Assembly: GCA_036785325.1 (NCBI GenBank)
Contig: JAXIVH010000018.1
Location: 2,845,558-2,909,557, forward strand
Direction of reading: 5' to 3'
DNA: 64,000 nucleotides
Origin: Urophycis tenuis
Lineage: Eukaryota; Chordata; Actinopteri; Gadiformes; Phycidae
Under the pieces are notes generated by a model. That model had not been told where the DNA came from. It did not search any database and was given only the letters and a program-made list of their open reading frames with translations. A program made the position numbers and the translations under genes. Shown here in pieces: positions 1-12,400 of the stretch (the stretch's first letter is position 1; every line of letters begins with the position of its first letter).

Positions 1-571
1 CATCCAACGGAACAGGTCCAGTCTTCCCTTTGTCTGAGAAACTCGTACAGGACACATCAGACACGGCTCTCCTTGAGATGTGATTGATCCTGATCCTCTT
101 CCAGAACACTTGTATTTAAAATATCATCCAAGAATTCTGGTAAGGAAACTATTTAATTTGATACTTATAACTATCATGAGTTTGGTGACTTTAGGTGAAA
201 TTGGTGTTATACTATTGTGGTTATGAATAAAATCAGTCGAGGATCTATGAGTTAAATGTTGGTGATAGACCTTTAAAAGCGCTTTCTATTATTCAAGATT
301 CATAGGATCTAATTTTGTTGGGAAACGAGAGCACATTTTGAAACCACTAGAATTGGACTTTTAAGTCTTTTTCTGTTAATCTGTGTAGCCCTACAGGCAA
401 GACGCAGGGCCTACATCACACTCCCGGTTATGAAATGCACGGCGCAAATTGGACGCTATTACATCTGGAGAGGCTTACCAACAGAAGCCCACCGCGCATT
501 ATCATCTCCATAACCGTTCTACTTTGTTCAGCATACCATTATAGAAAGTGGTTGTGTAAAATGGCATCCTT

Positions 572-645
<74 letters not shown>

Positions 646-701
646 CGCACACATACACGCACACACACGCACACACACACACATACTCACGTACGTGCAC
701 G

Positions 702-771
<70 letters not shown>

Positions 772-783
772 CACACACACACA
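572..783. repeat. Compound (CA)n microsatellite
   Basis: Two long CA runs are joined by an imperfect stretch with CG and TA interruptions. All open frames across it, giving His/Thr or Cys/Val repeats, are artefacts of the dinucleotide. Confidence 0.97.
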
Positions 784-1110
784 AGCGCGCGCATCTCTCT
801 GTAATGTTTATGTTTGTAGTAAGTGGCCCTCCAGATATCCTCTTAATGGCCGCCACCATCGCACGGCGGCTGCAGGGGCTTTTTTTTTCCAGGATTAGGA
901 GCCGGATGGAGGGCCGGCCATCACACTTTTCCATGGTGACCGCTTTTTACAAGCCAGCGCGTTTTAGACCCCAGCGCTCGCAGGAAGCCCGCTCACTCAA
1001 GTGTGACTCTCTCCCTCGCTTGGGCGTGCGAGCTTAGGCACTTCAAGCGGCATCCGTATAATCTGCTGCCCTGGGTGACGATGGGAATATAAACACCGGC
1101 TAATGTTCGC

Positions 1111-1146
1111 ACCCCCCCCCCCCACCCCACCCCACCCCACCCCCCC
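1111..1146. repeat. Poly-C / (CCCCA)n tract
   Basis: This is a C-rich run with CCCCA-type repeats. Runs like this are prone to assembly length errors. Confidence 0.9.
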
Positions 1147-1528
1147 AGGGTGGGAAATATAACTACAAAATGATGCAAAAACAGGACAAGAACAGATAAG
1201 ATGTTTTGAAAAGAGTGCCGGTTTTGTACAATACTTTTGTCAATACTTTGTACAATACTGCTGGATTGGAGGAGGTTCTGTGTGCCATTCACTAGGCAAT
1301 TTGATGTATTTAACCAATACACAATTATTAATTGCATATTAATACTTCCATATATCTTATACGCATAGTAATTGTATAAAGTAAATGATGCTGAATTAAA
1401 TTGTTGTTTTCAGCAAGAAGTGTATTTTCCCACATTTGACTCTAAACGTGAACATTTTACGCAACATTGAAACCACATGCGATGCTGAGCAGGGAATTAA
1501 AAACATCCATGTTCTCTTCCTCCTGCAG

Positions 1529-1651
1529 GTATTTTAAAAGCGTCCAACCATGAGTAGGGCCGTGCCAGAGAGCAGGCAGATCTATGGACCACAATGAGGC
1601 CAACGGGGAACTTCTGAGAGGAATACAATCTCGTCTTGACCAAAGACAGGG
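1529..1651 (+). other. casr: casr 5' UTR portion of first coding exon
   Basis: The acceptor tcctgcag ends at 1528 and the start codon is at 1652, leaving about 120 bases of untranslated leader. Earlier leader exons were not identified. The boundary comes from the splice consensus only. Confidence 0.55.
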
Positions 1652-4600
1652 ATGACGTTCTTACTGGGTTATTATCTGCTGCTGCTGGGGTCCGGCCAGT
1701 TGACCTCAACGTACGGGCCCTACCAGAGGGCACAGAAGACCGGAGACATCCTCCTCGGGGGTCTCTTCCCCATACACTTTGGCGTGGCGTCTAAAGACCA
1801 GGACCTGGCGGCCAGGCCAGAGTCCACTCAGTGTGTGAGGTAACGTGTCACTCACTGGTTTGAATGAATCGGTGGTTCAGTCCATCAGTAGTTCAGTCAG
1901 ATATGGTTCTATTGAATCGTCAACACTTTCTACCATGTTCGGGAGACAGGACAGTGTTGTGGGTGTTTGACTCCCAGACAAAATGTACTTGGTTTGATCG
2001 CCGTGGTCCGCAACATCCTGTAGTAGGCATCCTCCAGCAAGATGCCTTGCCTAACACCTGACCTGCTGCTGAATGACAAGTATCTGAATTCACAGGGGAG
2101 TCGCTCGGAGTGAAAAGCTAGTAAACAGTGGCCTGACTCTCCCTCCGGCAGGTACAACTTCAGGGGATTCCGCTGGCTGCAGGCCATGATATTCGCCATC
2201 GACGAGATCAACAACAGCAGCTCCCTGCTGCCCAACATCACGCTGGGCTACAGGATCTTCGACACCTGCAACACCGTGTCCAAGGCGCTCGAGGCCACGC
2301 TGAGCTTCGTGGCGCAGAACAAGATGGACTCCATCAACCTGGACGAGTTCTGCAACTGCACCGACCACATCCCCTCCACCATCGCCGTGGTGGGGGCGTC
2401 GGGCTCGGCGGTCTCCACCGCCGTGGCCAATCTGCTGAGTCTGTTCTACATTCCTCAGGTGAGCCCGGGCCCAGACGCACCACCTGCACACGCTCAACAT
2501 TTCCAAAATGGCCGACTCTGGCATTGACGTTTGGTCACCAAATCGGAGTAGTGGGAACTTGCTCATACCGACTCATACATCTAGAACATCGCAAAACGTC
2601 ACTTCTGCTGCAGACAGACAGACAGACAGACAGACATACTTTATTGATCCCTGAGGGAAATTACGAGCAACCGCCCTCTTTGAATTGATAAATTCCAGCT
2701 TCATACTAATTTTATATTTTATTTTGTTCAACCTATCTGACCAGATGAGGCTCAATGAGATACCATAGAACATAGAACAATTCATTAGGATTACAGCAAG
2801 ACAACACAAGAACAGGACAATAGACATTCAGACAAGCATTTGTACTACACTCCTTTGAAAACACTGAGAATCATTTCAAGATGATTGCATGCTATAAACT
2901 TTATTACATGTTTGAGGAAACATTTCAGTGCCATTTGTGAGCGACTGCTGCTCTGTTTTACTGGAGGTAGAGGCAGCAAAGGTATCGCGCAGTAACAAGG
3001 AGTATCAGGTAGAGGGCCACAGATGACAGAGAAACCGTAACAGCAGCACAATAGGCTTTGGTAAACCAACAACATGCAAGATTTAGTCTGCAAGGGTTGT
3101 GAAAAAAAAGTCACAAAGTCACACATCAGGGACACACACACATTTGAAACACACAGTGTTTCAACTGTTCCTTACCAAGACATTCCCTCATCCAACCCTG
3201 CAGCAGCATCTGGCAGCTCCAGTGTTTTGAATGAAACATTTTTTTCCAGTCATGTCCCCGTTTAAGTCACATGGCCAGAACCGGGGTGGGACAGACAGCC
3301 GAGATCTAAATCTAGAAGAGGTAAAGACATATTAAGAAGCTGATGGTAAAAAAGGGGCACACACACGATTCGGCCTACAGAATCCCCCCCTCCTCTCTCT
3401 CTCTCTCTCTCTCTCTCTAGTTATATATATATATATATGACCCATCACTACAGAGAACATCTCATCAACTGACTCTAGTAACTCTTATGTTACTAACTTC
3501 TATTATACACTTGACCCCAGACCTACTAAACTTTTTGTTTAGAAATGTGGTTATGCACATTTTTGCACATTCTTCAACATTGATTGTATGCTTTGATTGT
3601 TTTCAAAGTCACTTTGGATTATGTTGTCAGATGACATTCATGCTACATGTGAATGTGATGCAATGTAATGTGAGTGTGAATGCAGGGTTAAGGTGAATGC
3701 AGTGTTAAGGTGAATGTAGCCTAAACCGAATGTATTCTACAGATCAGCTATGCCTCCTCCAGCCGGTTGCTAAGCAACAAGAACCAGTACAAGTCCTTCA
3801 TGAGAACCATCCCCACCGACGAGTACCAGGCCACCGCCATGGCCGACATCATCGCCCACTTCCAGTGGAACTGGGTCATCGCCGTGGCCTCGGACGACGA
3901 GTACGGGCGGCCGGGCATCGAGAAGTTTGAGAAGGAGATGGAGGAGCGAGACATCTGCATTCATTTGAACGAATTCATTTCGCAGTACTTTGAAGACCAC
4001 GAGATCCAGGCCCTGGTGGACCGCATTGAGAACTCCACCGCGAAAGTGATCGTGGTTTTCGCGAGCGGCCCCGACGTGGAGCCCTTGATCAAGGAGATGG
4101 CCAGGAGAAACATCACCGACCGCCTCTGGCTGGCCAGCGAGGCGTGGGCCAGCTCCTCGCTGGTCGCCAAACCGGAGTATCTCGACGTCATGGCCGGCAC
4201 CATCGGCTTCGCCCTGCGGCCCGGCCACATCCCTGGGTTCAAGGAGTTCCTCCAGCAGGTGCAGCCCACGAAGGTCAGCCACAACGAGTTCATCCGGGAG
4301 TTCTGGGAGGAGACCTTCAACTGCTACCTGGAGGACAGCTTGAGGCTGCAGGAGAGCGAGAACGGCACGCGCAGCTCGCGTCCGCTGTGCTCCGGCGACG
4401 AGGACATCACCAGCGTTGAGACGCCGTACCTGGACTACACGCACCTCCGCATCTCCTACAACGTGTACGTGGCGGTGTACTCCATCGCCCAGGCGCTGCA
4501 GGACATACTCACCTGCACGCCGGGCCGAGGGCTGTTCGCCAACAGCTCCTGTGCAGATACGAAAGCTATGGAGGCGTGGCAGGTAAGGCGACGATGAGAG

Positions 4601-7235
4601 ACGGGCGAGCGGATAGACAGATAGGTCGTGAAGGAACACTAAGGGTTAGAGATTATAGGTGTTAGGCAGTGAATACAGAGAATGGTCATGAAGGATCAGG
4701 TCGGGGTTTGACAGTGAATCCAGAGACTGGTCATTAGGGAGCAGGAATGGTCATGTATTAAATACAAACAGAGAAAGGCCTTAAATGAGCAGGAAGGCAT
4801 TCTTGATAACACCTTGATAACAAGTCTGTCTGCATTCACTGTGTGAATGCAGACAGACTTGTTATCAAGAATGTGGATCTAAGGAGCAGCTGAGAGTTAT
4901 TGCTGACGCAATCAAATCCAGAAACTTTTAGTTTGGAGTCAATCACTCCCAACACACTGCCGTGCACCATATCAACGAAGAACAGTCATTACGCTCAGTG
5001 CACTTACTTGGTCGTCGTCAAACACCTAAACATGGAAGGGCTTCATCATCTTAACTTTCCATCCAATGTAAACTGACTCCACTCTGCTCCCCAGGTCCTG
5101 AAGCAGCTGAGGCATTTGGATTACATTGACAGCATCGGGGAGACGGTGCACTTTGACGAGAACTCTGACATGTGGGGGAACTACACCATCATAAACTGGC
5201 ACAGGTCCACAGAGGACGCCTCTGTGGTGTTTGAGGAAATTGGCTACTACAACATGCACGTCAAGAAAGGAGCCAAGCTCTTCATTGACAAGGCCAAGAT
5301 ACTGTGGAATGGACACAGCACAGAGGTTATTCTAAGTACATTCATATGTACTTACGGAAAACTGTACATTAAGCAGACAGTATATACTGTACATCTATAT
5401 AGAGATATATGTATATAGACGTGATGGAATGCAAAATGGAATGAAAGTAAGAAATGTACCTAGATAACGATTATTATACTAGAATTATTTTTATTTAATC
5501 ATCCTTCAAGGATCATTTTGCAGGTTTTTGATTGCAGATGATAGAAGTGACACTGCAGGTTCCAATGACAATTATACTAATTACCATTTCTACCATTTCT
5601 ATCCTCACCTTCTTCTGTGATCATACACACCAGGTGCCATTTTCTAACTGCAGTGAGGACTGCGACCCAGGCACCAGGAAGGGCATCATAGACAGTGAGC
5701 CCACTTGCTGTTTCGAATGCAAAGAGTGCTCGGATGGAGAATACAGTAACCATAAAGGTATTGACTCATGAAACAGCTGTCACTTGTACTTTTAAGACCA
5801 TATACCATTACTGCTGCACCTCAGTGCCTGTTTGAGTTGGTATTCCTTGTTTTGTTTCTTTTTTGCACATTTGTTTTTTATTTTTTGCACATTTTTGTCA
5901 GATGGTTGTAGATTGCCCTTTCTAGAGTTACTTGGTAAAATATTGAATGTGGAAACCTCAGCCACATTTTATTACTGCCATTCGTATTGTTTGGGCAATG
6001 AAGAGTTTTGAGTCTTCAATATTACAACTTCAGCTACTGCAGCGGTGTGAAGACAAACATGGGATTTTGTTTGTTTATCTGTTCACACAGATGCCAGTGT
6101 TTGCACCAAGTGTCCAAACAACTCGTGGTCCAACGGGAACCACACATTCTGCTTCCTGAAAGAAATTGAGTTCCTCGCGTGGACCGAGCCCTTCGGCATA
6201 GCCCTGACAATATTCGCCGTGCTCGGCGTGGTGCTCACAGCCTTCGTCATGGGGGTGTTTGTCCGATTCCGCAACACTCCCATCGTGAAGGCCACCAACA
6301 GGGAGCTGTCCTACCTGCTCCTCTTCTCCCTCGTCTGCTGCTTCTCCAGCTCCCTCATGTTCATCGGCGAACCGCAGGACTGGACGTGCCGCCTCCGCCA
6401 GCCGGCCTTCGGCATCAGCTTCGTCCTCTGCATCTCCTGCATCTTGGTCAAGACCAACCGCGTGCTGCTCGTCTTCGAGGCCAAGATCCCCACTAGCCTC
6501 CACCGCAAGTGGTGGGGCTTGAACCTGCAGTTCCTGCTGGTGTTCCTGTGCACCTTTGTCCAGGTGATGATTTGCGTGGTGTGGCTGTACAACGCCCCGC
6601 CGGCCAGCTCCAAGAACCACGACATCGATGAGATCATCTTCATCACCTGCAACGAGGGCTCCATGATGGCCCTGGGCTTTCTGATCGGCTACACTTGCAT
6701 CCTCGCCGCTATCTGCTTCTTCTTCGCGTTCAAGTCACGCAAACTCCCCGAGAACTTCACGGAGGCCAAGTTCATCACGTTCAGCATGCTGATATTCTTC
6801 ATCGTCTGGATCTCGTTCATCCCGGCGTACTTCAGCACCTACGGCAAGTTTGTGTCGGCGGTGGAGGTGATCGCGATACTGGCCTCCAGCTTCGGGCTTC
6901 TGGCCTGCCTCTTCTTCCACAAGGTGTACATCATCCTGTTCAAGCCCTCCAGGAACACCACCGAGGAGGTGCGCTGCAGCACGGCGGCACACGCCTTCAA
7001 GGTGGCGGCCAAGGCCACCCTCAAGCACAACACGACGTCCAGGAAGAGGTCAGGCAGCACGGGCGGGTCGTCGGCCTCGTCCCCCTCCTCATCCATAAGC
7101 CTCAAGACCAACGGCGATGACTGTGAGCCCGGTGGCGGCCAGCCTAGGATCCACAGGCCCAGGGTGAGCTTTGGGAGTGGGACGGTCACTCTGTCACTGA
7201 GCTTCGATGAGTCGCGGAGGAATTCAGTCATGTGA
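1652..7235 (+). CDS. casr: Extracellular calcium-sensing receptor (class C GPCR)
   Basis: Calcium-sensing receptor, a plasma-membrane homodimer that reports extracellular Ca2+ through G proteins. Coding exons are 1652-1839, 2152-2458, 3743-4582, 5095-5325, 5634-5757 and 6091-7235; phases join cleanly to 944 aa. The start is the ATG opening a hydrophobic signal peptide, followed by the mature-receptor motif YGPYQRAQKTGDILLGGLFP. The Venus-flytrap domain holds the CNC dimer cysteines in DEFCNCTDH, the GASGSAVST ligand-site serines, DDEYGRPGIEKF, the tyrosine in ISQYFEDHE and the glutamate in ASEAWASSS. A nine-cysteine domain (FSNCSEDCDPGTRKG, CCFECKEC) follows, then seven membrane segments in the last exon with KATNRELSYLLLFSL and FFAFKSRKLPENF. 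The tail keeps the PKC-type site in RCSTAAHAFKVAAKATL, then a serine-rich stretch and FGSGTVTLSLSFDE, and is much shorter than the mammalian tail. Every intron is GT-AG and no break is seen. The family is certain; the start is very likely. Confidence 0.97.
2612..2662. repeat. (CAGA)n plus short interspersed tail motif, copy 1
   Basis: A (CAGA)n run leads into the motif TTTATTGATCCCTGAGGG and AAATT. The same unit recurs near 52929 and 54362 in the same orientation, so it is a dispersed repeat and not a plain microsatellite. This copy lies in the casr intron after the second coding exon. Confidence 0.8.
3391..3438. repeat. (CT)n and (TA)n microsatellite in casr intron
   Basis: A C run and (CT)n are followed by about nine TA units. 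The tract lies 300 bases before the third coding exon of casr and shows no sign of function. Confidence 0.9.
4813..4869. repeat. Perfect 27-bp inverted repeat in casr intron
   Basis: Two exactly complementary 27-base arms (4813-4839 and 4843-4869) are separated by three bases. The arms begin CTTGATAACAAG and end at GCATTCAC. A further attcttgataac just upstream (4804-4810 region) could pair with the outer end of the right arm. It lies in the intron between the third and fourth coding exons of casr. Confidence 0.93.
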
Positions 7236-7590
7236 TATCTCCCTGACGTACGGAAACATTACAAGCCCGTTCTGAACCCATCGGCCATTCCCATAGTGGG
7301 AGTCCACTTCAAAGTTGCATTTGTGTCTGTTATGATGACGTAGATGACATACAGTAGATGTTGAAAATTGATGATTCAGAATTGTAAATAATTTTCAGCA
7401 CTCAATATTAATATGGAATATTTATTTAAATGATTTGGTCTTCATTCATTTGGCAATGTCATAAATGCAATTTGTTTCAATTAGTCTACAAATACAATAT
7501 TCTGTACACAGTGTTCTTGTTCTTGTTCTCAATTAAAATATAACAACATAGTAAACAATTACTACAATAAAAGCAAAGCAGTTCAATGTC
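7236..7590 (+). other. casr: casr 3' UTR with poly(A) signal
   Basis: AT-rich sequence follows the casr stop codon. A canonical AATAAA at 7566-7571 is the first good polyadenylation signal. The 3' end about 20 bases later is inferred. Confidence 0.6.
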
Positions 7591-8220
7591 AGTCAAAGTT
7601 TCACTATTTGTACCGATTTTTTTATTAGAGTTTTATTTTCTATAGACATTCTTGGACATTCTTGAAGTGGATTGCAGAGATTAGTGGATAAATGACATCA
7701 TATAGGCCTATTACAGTATCTACTTTACTATTACTTTAGAATACAATATTGAATACTAAGTCATTAGTAATATTTTCTTCGTAGAGTTATGTAGAACGTT
7801 TGGCTATAGCTCTAGGTTTTTTTCAGATTATTCAGATTATAAAATGTACCGAAAGATCTCAACAGCCGATCGTGGCAGTTTATTTGACACGTGGCTGTCG
7901 TCGGCCAACGTCACACAGCGAGCAAACAAAACGAAGCCACGTTTATGAGAAGCAAAGACCATTAATACATTGTTGTTTAAAAAATTTTTTAACAGTAATC
8001 TGGACATGGGTGATTATACATTGGTTATACATTGGTTATCATAAGATCACTTTCATTAGAGATACATAATAGCGAATAGGCCTTATCATTTTCAGAAACG
8101 ATGTAACGGAAGTGTAAATCTTTGGCAAAGTACCAAGAAGACTAACCGTAATTAACGGCTGTTAAAAGGCAATTGCATGCATAATTACATGTGTTTATAG
8201 GCTTTTATTGTGAAACCCAG
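7591..8220. other. Intergenic sequence between casr and b4galt4
   Basis: AT-rich DNA in which I see no gene and no recognisable repeat. The 89-codon open frame at 7800-8069 has no family resemblance. Confidence 0.5.
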
Positions 8221-8223
8221 ACC

Positions 8224-8310
8224 CCGGAAGCCACCTCCTCCTCTTTTAAGTCTTGACCTGATTCCAAGTCGTGTCGCTCTGGTTACACCACTGCATCAGC
8301 TAGGAGGATG
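8224..8310 (+). promoter_or_regulatory. b4galt4: Putative b4galt4 promoter and 5' non-coding exon
   Basis: An ETS-type motif CCGGAAG lies at 8224-8230. About 80 bases later the sequence gatgag|gtaaag gives a good splice donor near 8310. A leader exon spliced to the acceptor at 9261-9262 would fit the usual structure of this gene. No TATA box is evident. This is inference from motifs and spacing; the transcription start is not determined. Confidence 0.35.
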
Positions 8311-9262
8311 AGGTAAAGTAACTTTAATATACTATTCGACATAGATCGACTAAGAAAGTACCGTTCATTTATGCCTAGTCTATTTAACTTTGTAAACATA
8401 TATGCACAGCGCAATCGTTTCTCAACGATGCCAATGACTATGGGGTTAGGTCTGCAGTTTCGTTTTAGTGGCAATCAGTTATTTGCATCGGTCATTTACC
8501 TGGCTTATATCAGGATACGATGTGTTAAAACGTCATAAATGTCTGATCATGGGATTTGTTTCTTTAATCCTGCAACATGAACGGTGCAAATTCCATGATC
8601 AGACGTTTGCACCATCTCCCGAAACTTGCGGTGTGTGAGGGTTGAGTTGAAACAAGGTTATTAACGTGGTTGATTGCGCGATCTCCGTTGTAGGATTGGA
8701 TGTACATTTTTACCTTTTAACTTCGTCGTTGGTCAGTAACGTGATCATGAATGTTGACTCTTCAGACCTACTACCAAAGAGTATTACGCAGGGGGGACAG
8801 ACGAAGTGGGTAATAACCGAGAGACGTAACGTTAGAGATAAATAGCAATGGCAATGGCTAGTTTTGTACCTGGATATGGTGAATTCGAGGAGAGAAGCTA
8901 TGCTAAACTCGACCCTTTTTGAAGGGACGTCTGTTTAGCATACCAACTCGTTGTCTTTACTGTATTTGATTAGAAATTGCACTAGAAATGAGAAATTGCA
9001 ATTCCAAAAATGTCCACACGACTCTTCGTGGTGCAATGAAAACAACGCGTTGTGTTTCCTGGAAGATATCGAATTGCTTTATGGAGAGAGCCACTTTTTC
9101 AAAGGATGGGAACATGCAGTAAATACCACCTGAAAAGCCTGTTTCTTTGGCTCACATCTCATTGTAGTCCTACATTGTCAATGGTGTGCAGTAGCACCCT
9201 TGTTTGCCATGCAATCTCATGAGACTCAATTCACTAACTTTTGTTTGTCTCTTTCTTTACAG

Positions 9263-9490
9263 TTTATGTGGGCTGCACATCAGAGTCGTGTGTTGAATAG
9301 ACCCTATCTGATGAAACGACGGCAATGGCTACTCAAAGCTGACAAACAATATGATTCCTATTCGCTACCATGAACAGATAACCTTGGATCCTTGGAGCTG
9401 TTTTCACCACAGTGACCTGCGCACCACACCAAAACGAAAGCCGAGACGGCCATCGAACGCCAAAACAAATAGTTAACTGAGGGGGCGGCC
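9263..9490 (+). other. b4galt4: b4galt4 5' UTR of first coding exon
   Basis: The acceptor tctttctttacag ends at 9262, followed by 228 bases of leader before the ATG at 9491. The acceptor is strong; the leader is inferred. Confidence 0.55.
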
Positions 9491-12400
9491 ATGGGGTTCT
9501 GTCCTTCTATGCTCACACTTTCCCGCAGGGGAAAGTACATCATCGCCCTCCTTCTGTGTCTCTCTGCGTTGGCGTGGATCGCCACCTTCAAGGGGGACTC
9601 GGTGAAGACCTCCCCTGGGTACCCCGTGACGGTGCAGACCACGGTCAACGAGGACGGCTCGCAGGGCGGTCCGAGGCAAGAGAGGGTGCCATCGGAGGTC
9701 GTGTCAACCGGCCGTGCGCCCGAGGCCCTCTGCCCGGAGACCTCTCCGCTGCTCCGTGAGTAGACATCGTCACCGGTGAACGTCGTGGATGACACACCCG
9801 TCGCGATGTGTCGTGAACAAAGATTGCCGATGACGCGCTGTTAAGTCAACATTAAACATTGAAGTTGATTGGCGACATTATGTCAATACTTTTCATGACA
9901 AAACACATCACTCAGAGGCGGCGTCTACTGCGCATTGATCGAAAATGTAAAAAAAAAAAAGCATACGTCTCAAAGTGTATTTTGACTCTGAACCCGCCCA
10001 CCCCCTTTAAAGCTGAAATGCTGTCAGCAGACAGTGTCACTGTTGATATATGTTGATGATACAGTGTCACTGTGATGTGATGTGATTGGCTTGGCTCGAT
10101 CTCCACTAAGTGTACGGCGACTGTTACCTGCTTGGCTACGTAGCCAGGAGGGGAAACAGACTCCACTCAGCATGAAGAGAGTGATAGATAGACTGATAGA
10201 CTGATGTTATGATGTGAGATTGCGATGGCTATTATGGAACATCATTTTCTGATGCATGCCAAGTTAACCTTTTGATAACATCAAAGGTACCACAAATACC
10301 ATTCAGGTCAAAAACAATGAGCCCACGAATTTGCCTTCAAGCCTTCAATTTCACACAACTTTAAATGGTTCTTTGTTACAATGTCATACTGTCATTGGTA
10401 TGTTTTTAACACACAGACATGTATGGAGGTTTCAGTGTAGCCACTGCATCAGGCAGCATGAATTGTCTGAGTACACTGTTCTGGGCCATCCTACAGCAGT
10501 CTGAGGTCTCCTGACTGAGCAGAGGTGTGGACCAGTATGAAGGCTTATGGAACAAAGGTTGTGTTGCAAAAAGGTCACTTGTTAACTTGTGGGACTGTAT
10601 CCCGTTGTCCCTGGGGAATTTCATCGTCGATGATATCAGTGACTGCGACGCATAGTCTGTGTATTGTAGGGGCAGAGGACAAAAATGTATTCACTTGGTA
10701 CTGAAGGATTTGCACCCATAGTACATTGTACTCTGTGTTTGGTGTACTGTGTTATGTATATGAATTAGGGCTGTCAAACGATTACATTTTTTTAGTTGAT
10801 TAATCGCATAGTATTGGTGAGTTAACTCCCGATTAATCACATTTTTAGAATTCTATTTGAAATCCACTCCAATTGAAGTTAAATGAGATTATCAAATGTA
10901 ATGACACATTGTCATTCATACCAAATGTACTTAATAGGTAAAAACTAGACCAATTGATCTCAAGGGGGTTTTATTGACTGGCTGTCACTTACTGCATTTG
11001 TAGCAGCACATCAAGCAGTCACTTACAATTATTGAATGTAAAGTGGAACAAAAAACAAAATAAATTCTGATATGGATATTGACAGTCTGGGCAGAACTGA
11101 AAGTAGGCCTTTCAAGTGGAACTAAAAACAAAACAATAATTCTGATATGGATGTTGACATTCTGTGGGCAAAACAGAAAGTAGACCCAGAAGGACTCTTG
11201 TGGACCTTTCAAATTCACAGTGAGAACTCAGTGAACTCTGAACTCTGAGAGACTAAGTCTCACATTATTTTTTAATGATACAGATTGGTATTTCTCTAAA
11301 CTTTCTATTTAGTTGACCTAAGCCAGCTGCTAAGACACACAAGGTTGGTCACATTTCTAGATGACAAGGCAGCTAGCTCGCTTTTTCTGAACATGACCTG
11401 AGAGGGAAAACAACCTTTCACAAGGTACATATGTGGCAGTTGTTGCCAAGTATTTCTTGGCAAGACATGCTAACTTGTTGAAGACACAAGCATGTTTGCA
11501 CCACCATTCTAAGGGACACTCCTCCTTGCAGAGGACTGGCTTGGCCCTATAGCGTGGAAGGCAGTTTTCAATGTCATCCTGGTCTGACTCAGAGTCAAGC
11601 CTAGTTTATACTTCGCCGACTGCGTAATCCGTAATCCGACTGCGTAACTACGGACACCCCTCGAGCCCTCATAGTTCTCCGTCGTGGTGACGGATACGCA
11701 ATGCAATTTCCCGCTTGACCAGTAGGGGTCGCCACGCAAGACTGGCCATGACATTCATGCAAGTAAATAAGTACAAAAGGGAAAAATAGTTAAGAGGGGA
11801 TCAATTAATAAATAAATAAAATAGAAAAGGGGATACATTATGAATGAAATGCTTTTAAAAGTAAAAACCGTACACACACTTGCAATTTGCCACCGTCTCT
11901 TTTAAGTTTCACAAATTCAAGTAGGTCGGCTTGCATTTTGGAGCTTTATGCGTCCATATAGTAAAGTGTATATATATAGCGTATATATAGCGTATAAAGC
12001 GTATATACATTAATGGCGCTGCCAGTGTTTACGTTGTGATAGAAGTCGATAGCGATAGAATGTGATTCATTGTGAGTCGATTGTGAGTCATTCATGTGTA
12101 AATGACGTGTTTAGAGGACCAATCGCAGCCCTTGCGGTCTCTGTTGTGCGTTGACGGAGTGACGGATACTTTAAAAATATTTCGGGCCGACGGAGACGAC
12201 GGAGAGGCTCTCCGTCAGGCTCTCCGTTGACGGAGAGGGCTCTCCGTACCCGACGTACGGCACTTTACGCAGAAGTATAAACTAGGCTTCAGAAGCAAAT
12301 AAGAGAGCTGCCATCTTGTTTGGTGGCTCAGATAAGGGATCTTCCACTGGTTGCTGTCCACGTATCTCCTCCTTCAGAAGGCCAGCAATCAATGCCCACA

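Larger units (their letters stand above)
1..1528. other. Sequence upstream of casr, no gene recognised
   Basis: I recognise no coding exon here. The long open frames around 435-1037 are translations of a CA microsatellite and have no family resemblance. Non-coding casr exons or a promoter could lie here or to the left of the window, but I see no clear TATA box or other promoter element. The sequence tcctgcag at 1521-1528 is a good splice acceptor that would begin the first coding exon of casr. Confidence 0.5.

Noticed and set aside
435..1037. 200-codon open frame
   Set aside because: Most of it is a CA dinucleotide repeat read as His-Thr; no protein-family resemblance.
4813..4869. microRNA hairpin
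   Set aside because: The loop is only three bases and the stem is perfect, unlike a typical precursor; better seen as a palindrome. Kept as a finding, not called as ncRNA.
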